A stretch of 64,000 bases of DNA from Pseudotabrizicola alkalilacus (GCF_003443995.1 NZ_QWEY01000009.1:124001-188000); one strand, 5' to 3'. Shown: positions 23,604-32,872, counted from the first letter of the stretch. The notes: generated by a model not told the origin, from the sequence alone. A program made the numbers and translations.

Positions 23604-24442
23604 CCGCCGTTGCCGCGCCCATCCGCGCCAAGCGTGTTCTGCCGGGGTTCACACTGAGCCTCGGCACGACATTGCTCTACCTGACCGTGATCATCCTGAT
23701 CCCGGTTCTGGCGCTGATCCTGAAAGGGGCCGAAATCGGCCCGGCGCGGTTCTGGGCCATCGTCAGCGCGCCCCGCGCGGTGGCCGCGTTTCAGATCACC
23801 CTGACCGCCGCCGCAATTGCGACGGCGTTCAATGCGGTCTACGGCCTGCTGATGGCCTGGGTGCTGGTGCGCTATGACTTTCCCGGCAAGCGGCTGCTGG
23901 ATGCGCTGATGGACATCCCCTTTGCCCTGCCGACGGCAGTGGCGGGGCTGTCGCTGACGGCGCTGTTCTCGGCCAATGGCTGGATCGGTGCCTGGCTGGA
24001 GCCGCAGGGGATTTCGGTGGTCTACACCATCTGGGGTATTGCCCTGGCCATGGCGTTTACGTCGGTGCCGTTTGTGGTTCGGACCGTGCAGCCGGTGCTG
24101 GAGGATCTGGACCCGGCCCTCGACCAGGCGGCCCGCACACTGGGCGCGTCCGAGGTCACGATCTTTACCCGCGTGGTGTTCCCGCAGATCCTGCCCGCGT
24201 GGCTGGCGGGCTGCACGATTGCTTTTGCCCGCAGCTTGGGCGAGTTCGGGGCGATCGTGTTCATCGCGGGCAACCTGCCGTTCAAGACCGAGATTGCGGC
24301 GCTGCTGGCATTCATCCGGCTGGAAGAGTTTGACTATAACGGGGCCGCTGCCATCGCGCTGGTGCTGCTGTTCTTTGCGCTGGTTCTGCTGGTGGTGTCG
24401 AACCGGCTGCAGGCCTGGGCGGCGCGGCACAGGGGGGCGTGA
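23600..24442 (+). CDS. cysT: Sulfate ABC transporter permease CysT
   Basis: The 280-aa inner-membrane protein has six hydrophobic helices. The EAA coupling loop reads LGASEVTIFTRVVFPQILPAW, split here as LGASEVTIFTRVVFP and ILPAWLAG. The CysT-specific N-terminal segment GFTLSLGTTLLYLTVIILIP and MDIPFALPTAVAGLSL are present. It forms the translocation pore with CysW and is powered by CysA. Four-base overlaps with sbp and cysW show tight coupling. Confidence 0.92.
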   Translation: MTAVAAPIRAKRVLPGFTLSLGTTLLYLTVIILIPVLALILKGAEIGPARFWAIVSAPRAVAAFQITLTAAAIATAFNAVYGLLMAWVLVRYDFPGKRLLDALMDIPFALPTAVAGLSLTALFSANGWIGAWLEPQGISVVYTIWGIALAMAFTSVPFVVRTVQPVLEDLDPALDQAARTLGASEVTIFTRVVFPQILPAWLAGCTIAFARSLGEFGAIVFIAGNLPFKTEIAALLAFIRLEEFDYNGAAAIALVLLFFALVLLVVSNRLQAWAARHRGA

Positions 24443-25269
24443 TGCAGGCTGTTGCAACGGTGAACCCGAACCAGAGCGCATTGGCGCCCCGTCTGCTGAT
24501 CGGGGTGGCGGTGGCGGTGACGCTGCTGATCGTGGTGGCGCCGCTGGCCTATATCTTTGCCCGCGCCTTTGCGGAGGGGTGGCGGGTTTATGCCGCGAAC
24601 CTGATGCATCCGGCGACGGTGCATGCGATCTGGCTGACCAGCATCGTGGCGCTGATCGTGGTGCCGATCAATATTGCCTTTGGCATCGCCGCCGCCTGGG
24701 CGATTGCGCGGTTCCGGTTCTGGGGGCGCGGGATATTGGTGACGGCGATCGAGATCCCGTTCTCGATCTCGCCGATCATCGCGGGGATCTGCTATCTGTT
24801 GCTCTATGGGCGTCAGGGATTGCTGGGGCCGTGGTTGCAGGCCAACGATCTGCAGGTGATGTTTGCCCTGCCCGGCATCGTGCTGGTCACGATGTTTGTC
24901 ACCGCCCCCTTTGTCGCCCGCGAAGTGCTGCCCTTGATGCAGGCGCAGGGGTCGGAGCAGGAGCAGGCGGCGGTGACGCTGGGGGCGAGCGGGTGGCAGG
25001 TGTTTACCCGCGTGACCCTGCCCAATATCCGCTGGGCCTTGCTCTATGGGGCGGTGCTTTGCACGGCGCGGGCGGTAGGGGAGTTTGGCGGGGTGTCGGT
25101 GGTGTCGGGCAATATCCGGGGCCAGACCAACACCTTGCCGCTGCATGTGGAGCTGCTGTTCAACGACCTGAACGCGACCGGGGCCTTTGCGGCCGCCTCG
25201 GTCCTGACCTTGCTGGCGCTGGTGGCGCTGGTGGTCAAGGCAGCGCTGGAGGCGCGGCGGGGGGCGTGA
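24439..25269 (+). CDS. cysW: Sulfate ABC transporter permease CysW
   Basis: This is the second permease (276 aa) of the sulfate transporter. It has six helices, the EIPFSISPIIAGICYLLLYG block typical of CysW, and an EAA loop (LGASGWQVFTRVTLPNIRWA) that contacts CysA. The C-terminal PLHVELLFNDLNATGAFAAAS stretch (given here in outline) is also a CysW feature. It is the last gene of the cysA-sbp-cysT-cysW operon, with no clear intrinsic terminator in the 100 bases after it. Confidence 0.92.
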   Translation: MMQAVATVNPNQSALAPRLLIGVAVAVTLLIVVAPLAYIFARAFAEGWRVYAANLMHPATVHAIWLTSIVALIVVPINIAFGIAAAWAIARFRFWGRGILVTAIEIPFSISPIIAGICYLLLYGRQGLLGPWLQANDLQVMFALPGIVLVTMFVTAPFVAREVLPLMQAQGSEQEQAAVTLGASGWQVFTRVTLPNIRWALLYGAVLCTARAVGEFGGVSVVSGNIRGQTNTLPLHVELLFNDLNATGAFAAASVLTLLALVALVVKAALEARRGA

Positions 25270-25681
25270 GTGCCCCCTGTGTTACAGCAGGTGATGTCCT
25301 TTGTTTTCAATAAGTTGATCCCGCGAAATTAAGGGAAATTTAACGATTTCCCCGGATCACAACCGGGGTTGTGGTGGTGGATGACGACTGAAAAGCTCGT
25401 GCCGGAACGTGCGCGGGTGCGGTTGGCGAAGGTGATGAGGGACGGCATCGCCGGCCCCTCGGCCTGCAAGCCTGCGACAGGGATGATCAGCCCCTTTGGC
25501 CGTCGGGCATCCTGCTGCGTAAGCCCGGCGACGATGCGCAGGGCGACCGAATGGCTGATACCGCTCCATCTGGCGCAGGATGCAGCTTTCGGGCGAAGGC
25601 AAAGAGCGTCTGCGCATAGAAATTGACTTTTCGATCAAAAAAGTCGTTTAGTTTGTCATGAAGGGGTGCCGGGGAGGCCGA
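25270..25681. other. Gene-poor stretch between the cys and ugp operons, with a possible decayed coding remnant
   Basis: No intact gene is present. On the minus strand, about 25565 down to 25331, one frame with coding-like third-position G/C reads VALRIVAGLTQQDARRPKG, then LIIPVAGLQAEGPAMPSL, and ends at a stop; it has no start. A different frame just upstream reads FYAQTLFAFARKLHPAPDG. A frameshifted remnant of a minus-strand gene would explain both. I do not recognise the family, and chance is possible. The AT-rich right end belongs to the ugp promoter region. Confidence 0.35.
25625..25645. promoter_or_regulatory. Inverted repeat in the ugp upstream region, candidate operator
   Basis: GACTTTT and AAAAGTC form 7-base arms around a 7-base centre, overlapping a TTGACT -35-like hexamer at 25623. 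It lies about 105 bases before ugpB. No regulator gene is adjacent, so the binder is unknown. Confidence 0.35.
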
Positions 25682-25699
25682 ATGTTACACGACTGTCGT
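25682..25699 (+). promoter_or_regulatory. Pho-box-like element upstream of ugpB
   Basis: ATGTTAC and CTGTCGT are separated by ACGA, giving the 7-4-7 spacing of a PhoB box (five and six of seven matches to CTGTCAC/T). A GAATAG -10-like hexamer follows 9 bases later. The element is 51 bases before the ugpB start codon, and ugp is a classic PhoB target. Confidence 0.4.
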
Positions 25700-25750
25700 G
25701 ATTTTCGGGAATAGGTGCCCAGTCAATAGATCCCTAGGAGGAAGACAAAC

Positions 25751-27046
25751 ATGAAAACCGTAAACCTGCTGGTTGCAGGGTTTGTGTCGCTGCCGCTGGC
25801 AGCGCAGGCCCAGACCGAGATTTCCTGGTGGCATGCCATGACCGGCGCGAATTCCGAAGTGGTCGAAAAGATCGCCGGTGATTTCAACGCCAGCCAGTCG
25901 GATTATGTGGTCAAGCCGGTGTTCAAGGGCACCTATCCCGAAACGCTGAACGCAGGCATCGCCGCATTCCGCGCCGGGCAAGCGCCCGATATCATTCAGG
26001 TGTTCGACGTGGGCACCGGGGTCATGATGGGCGCGCAGGGCGCGATCAAGCCGGTGGCCGAAGTGCTGACCGAAGCCGGTTTCAGCTTTGACAAGAGCCA
26101 GTATCTGCCGGGCATCGTGGGCTATTATTCCAGCCCCGAAGGCGAGATGCTGTCGTTCCCCTACAACTCGTCCTCGCCGATCCTGTTCTATAACAAGGAC
26201 ATTTTCGAAAAGGCCGGTCTTGATGTGAACGCCCCGCCGAAAACCTGGGCCGAGGTCTGGGCTGCGGCGCGTCAGGTCAAGGAAAGCGGAGCGGCAACCT
26301 GCGGCTATACCTCGACCTGGCTGACCTGGATCCACACCGAGAACTTTGCCGCCTGGAACAACGTGTCCTGGGGCAGCAACGAAAACGGGCTGGCGGGCAC
26401 GCCGGAGCTGGCGGTCAACGGTCCGCTGTTTGTCAAGCATTTCCAGGAGCTTGCCGATCTGGGCAAAGAGGGCGTGTTTGTCTATGGCGGCCGCACCTCG
26501 GAAGCCAAGCAGAACTTTACCTCGGGCGAGTGCGGGATTCTGACCGAAAGCTCGGGCGGTCTGGGCGATATCGTCAAGGCTGGCATCAACTATGGCATCG
26601 GCCAGCTGCCCTATGACGAAACCGCGACAGGCGCGCCGCAGAACACCGTGCCGGGTGGCGCGTCGCTGTGGGTGATGGGCGGCAAGTCGGATGAGGTCTA
26701 CAAAGGCGTGGGCACCTTCTTCAACTACCTGTCGCAGACCGAAGTGCAGCAGTACCTGCATGAAGTTTCGGGCTATCTGCCGGTGACGATGGCGGCTTAT
26801 GAGGCCACCAAAGCCTCGGGCTTTTACGACACCAACCCGGCGCGTGAGGTTCCGATCACCCAGATGATGGGCAAGGCGCCGACCGAAAACTCCAAGGGCG
26901 TGCGCGCACCGAACCTGCCGCAGATCCGCGACATTCTGAACGAAGAGTTCGAGAAGATGCTTGCCGGTCAGCAAACCGCAGAAGAGGCGATGACCTCGGC
27001 TGCGACGCGCGGCAATGCGGCGATCAAAGAAGCCACTGGCGGCTAA
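25751..27046 (+). CDS. ugpB: sn-Glycerol-3-phosphate ABC transporter, substrate-binding protein UgpB
   Basis: The precursor (431 aa) has a signal peptide ending AAQAQ (about residue 20). The mature part matches family 1 binding proteins of the UgpB type: TEISWWHAMTGANSEVVEK at the N-terminus, FNASQSDYVVKPVFKGTYPE, and VPGGASLWVMGG in the C-terminal lobe. It binds glycerol-3-phosphate or glycerophosphodiesters in the periplasm. A strong GGAGG sits 9 bases before the ATG. It is the first gene of ugpB-A-E-C and is followed by an attenuator-like hairpin, as expected for the subunit needed in excess. No ugpQ is in this operon. Confidence 0.9.
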   Translation: MKTVNLLVAGFVSLPLAAQAQTEISWWHAMTGANSEVVEKIAGDFNASQSDYVVKPVFKGTYPETLNAGIAAFRAGQAPDIIQVFDVGTGVMMGAQGAIKPVAEVLTEAGFSFDKSQYLPGIVGYYSSPEGEMLSFPYNSSSPILFYNKDIFEKAGLDVNAPPKTWAEVWAAARQVKESGAATCGYTSTWLTWIHTENFAAWNNVSWGSNENGLAGTPELAVNGPLFVKHFQELADLGKEGVFVYGGRTSEAKQNFTSGECGILTESSGGLGDIVKAGINYGIGQLPYDETATGAPQNTVPGGASLWVMGGKSDEVYKGVGTFFNYLSQTEVQQYLHEVSGYLPVTMAAYEATKASGFYDTNPAREVPITQMMGKAPTENSKGVRAPNLPQIRDILNEEFEKMLAGQQTAEEAMTSAATRGNAAIKEATGG

Positions 27047-27060
27047 GGCTGTTTCCATCA

Positions 27061-27100
27061 GGCGCGCATCGGCACACAGCCGGTGCGCGCCTTTTCTTTT
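27061..27100 (+). terminator. Attenuator-type hairpin between ugpB and ugpA
   Basis: GGCGCGCATCGG pairs with CCGGTGCGCGCC (one mismatch, 7-nt loop), followed directly by TTTTCTTTT. It lies inside the operon, 15 bases after the ugpB stop, and should reduce read-through into the permease genes. Confidence 0.8.
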
Positions 27101-27121
27101 GACGCAAAGCAAGGAATGTGG

Positions 27122-28003
27122 ATGCGCCGCACCGTCTTTCCGCACAAGTTGTTGCCCTGGCTGCTGCTGGCCCCGCAACTGGCGATCACGCTGATCTTTT
27201 TCTACTGGCCTGCCGCGCAGGCCTTTCGCCAGTCTGTGCTGCGCGAAGACCCGTTCGGGCTGTCGAGCACGTTTGTCGGGCTGGCCAACTTTCGCAAGGT
27301 GCTGAATGACCCGGCCTATCTGAATGCGGCGCAGGTCACGGTGGTGTTCTCGCTGCTGGTCGCGTTTTTTGCGATGACGATTGCGCTGTTCCTTGCGGTG
27401 CAGGTGGAAAAGATCGTCAGGGGCAAAGGGTTTTACCGCACGCTGATGATCTGGCCCTATGCCGTGGCCCCGGCGATTGCGGGGATGCTGTGGCTGTTCA
27501 TGTTCAACCCGTCCTTTGGCACTTTGGCCTGGCCCTTGCGCCAGTTGGGCATCGCCTGGAATCCGCTGCTGGATGGCGAACAGGCGATGGCGCTGGTGGT
27601 GGCAGCGGCAACGTGGAAGCAGATCAGCTATAACTTCCTGTTCTTTGTGGCCGGATTGCAGGCGATACCGAAATCCCTGCTGGAGGCGGCGGCGATTGAC
27701 GGTGCAAGCCGGCGACATGCGTTCTGGACCATCGTGTTCCCGCTGCTGACGCCGACGACGTTTTTCCTGCTGGTGGTCAATACGGTGTATGCGCTGTTCG
27801 ACACGTTCGGGATCATTCATGCCGTGACCAGTGGCGGGCCGGGGCGATCCACGGAAACGCTGGTCTACAAGGTTTACAACGACGGGTTCGTGAACCTGAT
27901 CATGGGCGATTCCGCCGCGCAGTCGGTGATCCTGATGGTGATCGTGATCGCGCTGACCGCGTTCCAGTTCCGGTTCATTGAAAAGCGGGTGCATTATGGA
28001 TAA
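27122..28003 (+). CDS. ugpA: sn-Glycerol-3-phosphate ABC transporter permease UgpA
   Basis: The protein (293 aa from [16 protein letters not shown]) has six hydrophobic helices and the EAA loop [20 protein letters not shown]. The segment [18 protein letters not shown] is characteristic of UgpA helix 1. The ATG at 27122 is chosen because AAGGA lies 6 bases upstream; earlier in-frame starts sit within the attenuator or too close to the Shine-Dalgarno. It pairs with UgpE to form the channel. Confidence 0.9.
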   Translation: MRRTVFPHKLLPWLLLAPQLAITLIFFYWPAAQAFRQSVLREDPFGLSSTFVGLANFRKVLNDPAYLNAAQVTVVFSLLVAFFAMTIALFLAVQVEKIVRGKGFYRTLMIWPYAVAPAIAGMLWLFMFNPSFGTLAWPLRQLGIAWNPLLDGEQAMALVVAAATWKQISYNFLFFVAGLQAIPKSLLEAAAIDGASRRHAFWTIVFPLLTPTTFFLLVVNTVYALFDTFGIIHAVTSGGPGRSTETLVYKVYNDGFVNLIMGDSAAQSVILMVIVIALTAFQFRFIEKRVHYG

Positions 28004-28865
28004 CGGAGCGACAAGCCCGCTGGCGGCGCGGGGCGCGGCGCGGTTGACGGCGCATTTCTGGATGATCCTTGGCGTGATCATCGTGGCCTTTCCGGTCTAT
28101 TACGTCTTTATCGCCTCGACCCATTCGGTGCAGACCATCCTGCGCCCGCCGCTGCCGCTGCTGCCGGGGAGCGAGGGGTATGAGAATTACCGGGGCGCGT
28201 TTTCCGGTGAGATTGACCGGATCGGCGGGGTCAGCCTGTGGCGGCTGCTGGGCAATACCACGCTGATTGCGATGGGGATCGCGCTGGGCAAGATCGCGAT
28301 TTCGATGGCTTCGGCCTATGCGATCGTGTTCTTCAAGTTTCCGCTGCGGATGGCGTGCTTCTGGCTGATCTTCATCACCCTGATGCTGCCGGTCGAGGTG
28401 CGGATTCAGCCGACCTATAAGGTGATGGTCGATCTGGGTCTGATCGACACCTATGCCGGTCTGATCCTGCCGCTGATTGCCTCGGCCACCGCGACGCTGC
28501 TGTTCCGGCAGTTTTTCATGACCATTCCCGATGAGCTGCTGGAAGCAGCTAGGGTGGATGGCGCGGGGCCGTGGCGGTTCTTCAAAGACATTCTGTGGCC
28601 GCTGTCGCTGACCAATGTGGCGGCGATCTTTGTGATTCAGTTCATCTATGGCTGGACGCAGTATCTGTGGCCGCTGCTCGTCACGAATTCGAATGAAATG
28701 AACACCATCGTCATCGCGTTGAAAAAGATGATCTCTTTCGCCGATGCCGATACCCCCTGGAACCTCGTCATGGTGACTTCGGTGCTGGCCATTCTGCCGC
28801 CGATCCTTGTGGTCGTGCTGATGCAGCGCTGGTTCGTGAAGGGTCTTGTCGAGACGGAGAAGTAA
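27996..28865 (+). CDS. ugpE: sn-Glycerol-3-phosphate ABC transporter permease UgpE
   Basis: The second permease (289 aa from [13 protein letters not shown]) has six helices, a periplasmic loop between helices 1 and 2 ([20 protein letters not shown], typical of UgpE) and the EAA loop [19 protein letters not shown]. Its start overlaps the ugpA end by eight bases, and its stop is followed immediately by the ugpC ATG. Assignment as UgpE rather than another CUT1 permease rests on the operon and these blocks. Confidence 0.9.
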   Translation: MDNGATSPLAARGAARLTAHFWMILGVIIVAFPVYYVFIASTHSVQTILRPPLPLLPGSEGYENYRGAFSGEIDRIGGVSLWRLLGNTTLIAMGIALGKIAISMASAYAIVFFKFPLRMACFWLIFITLMLPVEVRIQPTYKVMVDLGLIDTYAGLILPLIASATATLLFRQFFMTIPDELLEAARVDGAGPWRFFKDILWPLSLTNVAAIFVIQFIYGWTQYLWPLLVTNSNEMNTIVIALKKMISFADADTPWNLVMVTSVLAILPPILVVVLMQRWFVKGLVETEK

Positions 28866-29924
28866 ATGGCCAATATCTTTCTGAACGACCTGCGCAAAAA
28901 CTATGCCGGGCAAGAGGTGATCCACGGGATCACGATGACCATCGCCGATGGCGAATTTGTGGTGATTGTCGGGCCGTCGGGCTGCGGCAAATCCACCTTG
29001 CTGCGCATGGTGGCGGGGCTGGAGGGGATCAGCGCGGGGACCATCGAGATCAACGACAAGGTGGTGAACGATCTGGAACCACGCCAGCGCGACATTGCGA
29101 TGGTGTTCCAGAACTACGCTTTGTACCCGCATATGAGCGTGCGGGAAAACATGGCCTATGGCTTGAAGATCGCCAAGATGCCCAAGGCCGAGATTGATCA
29201 GCGGGTGGCAAAAGCCGCGGCGATGCTGGAGCTGGAGCCGTATCTGGACCGCAAGCCGCGTGCCTTGTCTGGCGGGCAGCGGCAGCGGGTGGCGATGGGG
29301 CGGGCGCTGGTGCGGGAACCGTCGGCGTTTCTGCTGGATGAGCCGCTGTCGAACCTGGATGCGAAACTGCGGGTGCAGATGCGGTTGCAGATCAAGGATC
29401 TGCACCAGACCACGGGGCAGACCATGCTCTATGTGACGCATGATCAGGTCGAGGCGATGACCCTTGCCGACCGGCTGATCGTGATGAACAAGGGTGTGGC
29501 CGAGCAGATCGCCACCCCGCATGAGGTGTATATGACGCCCGCCAGCGAGTTTGTGGCGGGGTTCATCGGATCACCGGCGATGAACATCTTTACCGTGCAG
29601 GTCGAGGCGGGGGTGGCGGTGCTGCCGGGCGGGCATCGGTTGCCGCTGGCCGGGTTGCCTGCGGATCGCGAGGTGCGGCTGGGGCTGCGGCCCGAGGATA
29701 TGGAGATCGTGGGTGATGATACACCGGGGATTCCGGTGGTGCTGCGGTCGGTCGAATGGCTGGGGGCGGATGCCTTTGGCTATGGCATGATCGAAGGGTC
29801 TGACGTGGCGATCACGCTGCGGCTGCCGGGCAGCACGGCTGCGGCGCGCGGTCAGCGGCTGCGGGTGGCCCCGCCCGAGGGGCGGCTGCATCTGTTCGCA
29901 AGCGATACCGGCAAGCGGCTGTAA
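28866..29924 (+). CDS. ugpC: sn-Glycerol-3-phosphate ABC transporter ATP-binding protein UgpC
   Basis: The ATPase (352 aa) is of the MalK/UgpC type: Walker [11 protein letters not shown]-loop [13 protein letters not shown], signature [15 protein letters not shown], Walker [12 protein letters not shown], switch His in [10 protein letters not shown]-terminal OB/TOBE domain ([12 protein letters not shown]) regulates the cycle in relatives. It starts one base after the ugpE stop codon and ends the operon. A minus-strand GNAT gene converges 27 bases downstream with no obvious shared terminator. Confidence 0.92.
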   Translation: MANIFLNDLRKNYAGQEVIHGITMTIADGEFVVIVGPSGCGKSTLLRMVAGLEGISAGTIEINDKVVNDLEPRQRDIAMVFQNYALYPHMSVRENMAYGLKIAKMPKAEIDQRVAKAAAMLELEPYLDRKPRALSGGQRQRVAMGRALVREPSAFLLDEPLSNLDAKLRVQMRLQIKDLHQTTGQTMLYVTHDQVEAMTLADRLIVMNKGVAEQIATPHEVYMTPASEFVAGFIGSPAMNIFTVQVEAGVAVLPGGHRLPLAGLPADREVRLGLRPEDMEIVGDDTPGIPVVLRSVEWLGADAFGYGMIEGSDVAITLRLPGSTAAARGQRLRVAPPEGRLHLFASDTGKRL

Positions 29925-29951
29925 GCGCTTGCGCCCTCGCACCTGTCACGC

Positions 29952-30650
29952 TTAACCCGCGTGGCAGACCGGTGCGTCGGTCTGGCCAAAGTCATAGCTG
30001 CCGGTGGTGGCGTCAAACCCGGTGATCACCAGCCCCTGATCGAACAGGGCGGTCATCGCCTGCCGGGTTTGCAGCCGGGTCTGGGCGGCGGCATCGGGAT
30101 CGGTGCGCAGCAGCAAGGAAAAATCGCGCGGGACGCTGACGCGGGCCTGCGCGGTGGTGGCGGGGCGGTCGGTCAGGTGCAGTTCGACCACGATGCGGTC
30201 ACTGTCGATGCCGCCCTGATAGCTGCCTTCGGCGCCGTAGTAATTGACCAGATAGCGTTGGCCGATGCCGCCCAGCCTTGCAATGTTCAGATGGGCATTG
30301 CGGGTGATCAACGGGTCGTAGGTCCAGCGCATGATGCGGATGCCGCGCGCCTGACACCACGCGCGTTGATAGAGCTTCAGCCCCACACCGATGCCCGCGC
30401 CGCGCCAGTCGGGCAGCACCGCAAGCCGGTGGCTGTGCTGCACCTGCGGATCGCGGGTGGCAAAGCCAAAGACATAGCCCACCAGCTGGTCGCCCTGAAA
30501 CGCGCCGGCGCAGATGCCGCCTTCGGATTGCACGACCATCATCAGATCGGCGGGGTCGGGCTGATCATCCATGCCCCAGACGGTTTGCTGCATCTGCTGT
30601 GCGGCGCGAAATTCGGCAAGACCGGCCAGATCGCGGTACTGGATCGTCAC
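29952..30650 (-). CDS. GNAT-family N-acyltransferase (COG3375-like), candidate D-amino-acid N-succinyltransferase
   Basis: The protein is 232 aa from a GTG start that overlaps the stop of the enolase-superfamily gene as GTGA; the longer open frame is antisense noise. GNAT features are GAFQGDQLVGYVFGFATRD, then HRLAVLPDWRGAGIGVGLKL (the acetyl-CoA pyrophosphate loop) and QARGIRIMRWTYDPLITRNA. The WTYDPL..NAH pattern matches the COG3375 group. In Geobacillus, members of this group sit beside N-succinylamino-acid racemase and succinylate D-amino acids. The neighbour here is exactly such an enzyme, so the same reaction is inferred. The acyl donor cannot be read from sequence. Confidence 0.75.
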   Translation of the reverse strand: MTIQYRDLAGLAEFRAAQQMQQTVWGMDDQPDPADLMMVVQSEGGICAGAFQGDQLVGYVFGFATRDPQVQHSHRLAVLPDWRGAGIGVGLKLYQRAWCQARGIRIMRWTYDPLITRNAHLNIARLGGIGQRYLVNYYGAEGSYQGGIDSDRIVVELHLTDRPATTAQARVSVPRDFSLLLRTDPDAAAQTRLQTRQAMTALFDQGLVITGFDATTGSYDFGQTDAPVCHAG

Positions 30651-31780
30651 GGGGCAAAGCTTTCGGTCGTGGTGGTGACGGTGTTCAGGAAATCCCAGTC
30701 CAGCGTCACCCCGATCCCGGCGCCATTGGCGGGGACCGGCATCAGACCGTCGGTGGTTTCCAGCTTTTCCGCCACGATGTCGCGGTGGAAGTAGCGCGAC
30801 GACGACGAGGTGTCGCCGGGGCGGGTGAACTGTTCCAGCGTGGACAGGTGGATGTTGTGGGCGCGGCCGATGCCCGCCTCCAGCATGCCACCGCACCAGA
30901 CCGGTACATCCCAGGCTTGGCAGATGTCATGCACGCGCTTTGCCTCGGTATGGCCGCCCAGACGGCCGACCTTTATGTTGATGACGCGGCCCGCATCGCT
31001 GACCAGTGCCTTGCGGCAGTCGGCGACGGAGCGGATGCATTCGTCCAGGCAGATCGGGGTGGACAGCATGGCCTGCAGCCGGGCGTGATCGTGCAGGTCA
31101 TTCCAGGCGAGCGGTTGTTCGATGTAATCCAGCCCGAACTGGTCCATCGCGCGCAGCACCGGCAGATCGGCCATGGTGTAGCAGCAATTGGCATCCACCG
31201 TCAGGTGGATGTCGGGGAAGTCGTGGCGCACGGCTTGCAGCAGGCGCAGATCGTGACCGGGCATCACCTTGAGCTTGATGCGGCGATAGCCTTGCTGAAC
31301 ATGCAGCGCCACCTCGGTCAGCGTGCGGGGAATGTCACGGATGCCGAGCGAGACGCCGACCTCGACCTCGGTTTTGGTGCCACCGAGGACCGAGCGCAGC
31401 GGCAGGCCCTGCACCTTGGCCCAAAGATCCCAGAACGCCATTTCCACCGTGGCCTTGGCCATCTGGTGATCGCGCCAGGGCCGGATCAGCCGTTCCACCG
31501 CCTGCGGGTTTTCAAAGCTGTGGCCGACCAGCTGCGGCAGGAACACATCGCGCAGCATCATCATCGAGCTGGCGATGGTTTCCGGCAGGTAGTCGGGCAG
31601 CACATCGGCGACGCCTTCGGCATAGCCCTCACAGCCTTCGCCGCGCAGAACGACGAGGGGAAAGACCTTTCGGGTCATGGTGCCGGTCGCGATGGTAAAA
31701 GGCTGGATCAGCGGCAGTTCGATCAGGCGCAGTTCGGCGTGATCAATGCGCAATGGCGGGCGGATGGGCGGGACGGACAT
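30647..31780 (-). CDS. Enolase-superfamily enzyme of the o-succinylbenzoate synthase / N-succinylamino-acid racemase type
   Basis: The protein is 377 aa. All catalytic residues of the MLE-subgroup enolase superfamily are present: K171 in KLKV (KxK motif), metal ligands D196 (TVDAN), E221 (IEQPL) and D246 (LDEC), and K270 in NIKVGRLGG. The block CGGMLEAGIGRAHNIHL is a hallmark of OSBS/NSAR proteins rather than mandelate racemases or dipeptide epimerases. No menaquinone genes are nearby. A GNAT acyltransferase is coupled to it instead, so racemisation of N-succinyl amino acids is the better guess. It is divergent from an RpiR regulator and the dipeptide transporter. Confidence 0.82.
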   Translation of the reverse strand: MSVPPIRPPLRIDHAELRLIELPLIQPFTIATGTMTRKVFPLVVLRGEGCEGYAEGVADVLPDYLPETIASSMMMLRDVFLPQLVGHSFENPQAVERLIRPWRDHQMAKATVEMAFWDLWAKVQGLPLRSVLGGTKTEVEVGVSLGIRDIPRTLTEVALHVQQGYRRIKLKVMPGHDLRLLQAVRHDFPDIHLTVDANCCYTMADLPVLRAMDQFGLDYIEQPLAWNDLHDHARLQAMLSTPICLDECIRSVADCRKALVSDAGRVINIKVGRLGGHTEAKRVHDICQAWDVPVWCGGMLEAGIGRAHNIHLSTLEQFTRPGDTSSSSRYFHRDIVAEKLETTDGLMPVPANGAGIGVTLDWDFLNTVTTTTESFAP

Positions 31781-31946
31781 GAACGCTCCTGCAACGACGC
31801 CGGGGGCTTTGGGCCGGGGTCAGATACAGGTTTGATGCGATAATTTTAGTTTACAGTCAAGATTGACGGAATGTTATTTAACTGTCACTGATGGAGTCGC
31901 AGCCGAAAGGCACGACCATTCTCCGGGCATTTTCCAAGGGAAATCC

Positions 31947-32831
31947 ATGCAGGACGACGCGGGCAACGATCTGAAAGAGCGGCTGGAGGCCATGCTTTCG
32001 AGCGGCACGCCGAACGAGCGGGCGATTGCGGCGTATCTTTTGGAAAACATCGCGCGCCTGCCGTTCGAAACCTCGGCCACCATCGCGCAGGCGATCCGGG
32101 TGTCAGAGGTTTCGGTGGGGCGGTTTGCCCGCGCGCTGGGCTATCGCAACCTGAAAGAGATGAAAGAGGCGCTGAAAAGCGATGTCGATTTGGCGGCCTT
32201 TGCCGGGGTGGGGGACAGCCCGTGGCTGCAGGGATCGGCGCTGCGGGCCCATTTCAATGCCGGACAAGGAGTGGGCGGTGCCGCGCTGGAGCGCGAGTTG
32301 CGCGCGGTGATGCGCAATCATCAGTTGGCGACCACGCCGGAGTTTGCGGCCTGTGTGCAGCGGCTGGCGACGGCGCGTCAGGTGCTGGTGGCCGGCTTCC
32401 AGACCGAGCGGGGGCTCGCGGCCTATCTGGCGCATAACCTGAGCTATCTGCGCCCCGCCGTGCGGGTGCTGTCGCTGGAAAGCGGGCATTTTGCCGATCT
32501 GTTTCTGGATGATCCGCAGGGCACCGCGCTGGTGGTGATCGAGACGCGGCGCTATTCGCGGCTGGCGGTGGAGCTGGTGGCCAAGGCGCAGGCCGAGGGC
32601 ATTCCGGTAACCGTGATCACCGACCCCTATTGCGGCTGGGCCCCGGAGCTGGCGACCGAGGTGCTGCGCGTCGATACCGATTTCTCGCATTTCTGGGATG
32701 CGACCGGCCAGATCGCCGGGCTGATCAACCTGATGGTGATCAAGGTCTTTGAACAGCTTGGCCCCGAGGTCGAGCAGCGCATGACCCGGATCGCCGAAAA
32801 CTACCGCAGCTTTGTCGGGCATCAGCGCTAG
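31947..32831 (+). CDS. RpiR/MurR-family transcriptional regulator
   Basis: The protein is 294 aa from MQDDAGNDLKERLEAML; an AAGGGA lies 6 bases before this ATG, and the upstream frame looks non-coding. The N-terminal RpiR helix-turn-helix is at about 25-80 (PNERAIAAYLLENIARLPF, EVSVGRFARALGYRNLKEMK). The C-terminal half is a SIS sugar-isomerase-like domain (ARQVLVAGFQTERGLAAYLA, TALVVIETRRYSRLAVEL). RpiR regulators usually sense phosphorylated sugars or amino sugars. Here the gene precedes a dipeptide transporter and is divergent from the NSAR/GNAT pair, so it probably controls both. Confidence 0.88.
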   Translation: MQDDAGNDLKERLEAMLSSGTPNERAIAAYLLENIARLPFETSATIAQAIRVSEVSVGRFARALGYRNLKEMKEALKSDVDLAAFAGVGDSPWLQGSALRAHFNAGQGVGGAALERELRAVMRNHQLATTPEFAACVQRLATARQVLVAGFQTERGLAAYLAHNLSYLRPAVRVLSLESGHFADLFLDDPQGTALVVIETRRYSRLAVELVAKAQAEGIPVTVITDPYCGWAPELATEVLRVDTDFSHFWDATGQIAGLINLMVIKVFEQLGPEVEQRMTRIAENYRSFVGHQR

Positions 32832-32872
32832 CCGGACAGAGGGATTTCTCCAACAGAATGAGGGTAATAATA

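Noticed and set aside
25685-28081. A 798-codon minus-strand open frame across ugpB, ugpA and the start of ugpE.
   Set aside because: It mirrors well-identified genes in a high-GC genome and is rich in Arg/His/Gln; a textbook antisense frame.
30647-31780. Naming the enolase-superfamily gene menC.
   Set aside because: OSBS and NSAR share the same motifs; without menaquinone genes and with a coupled GNAT the symbol would mislead.
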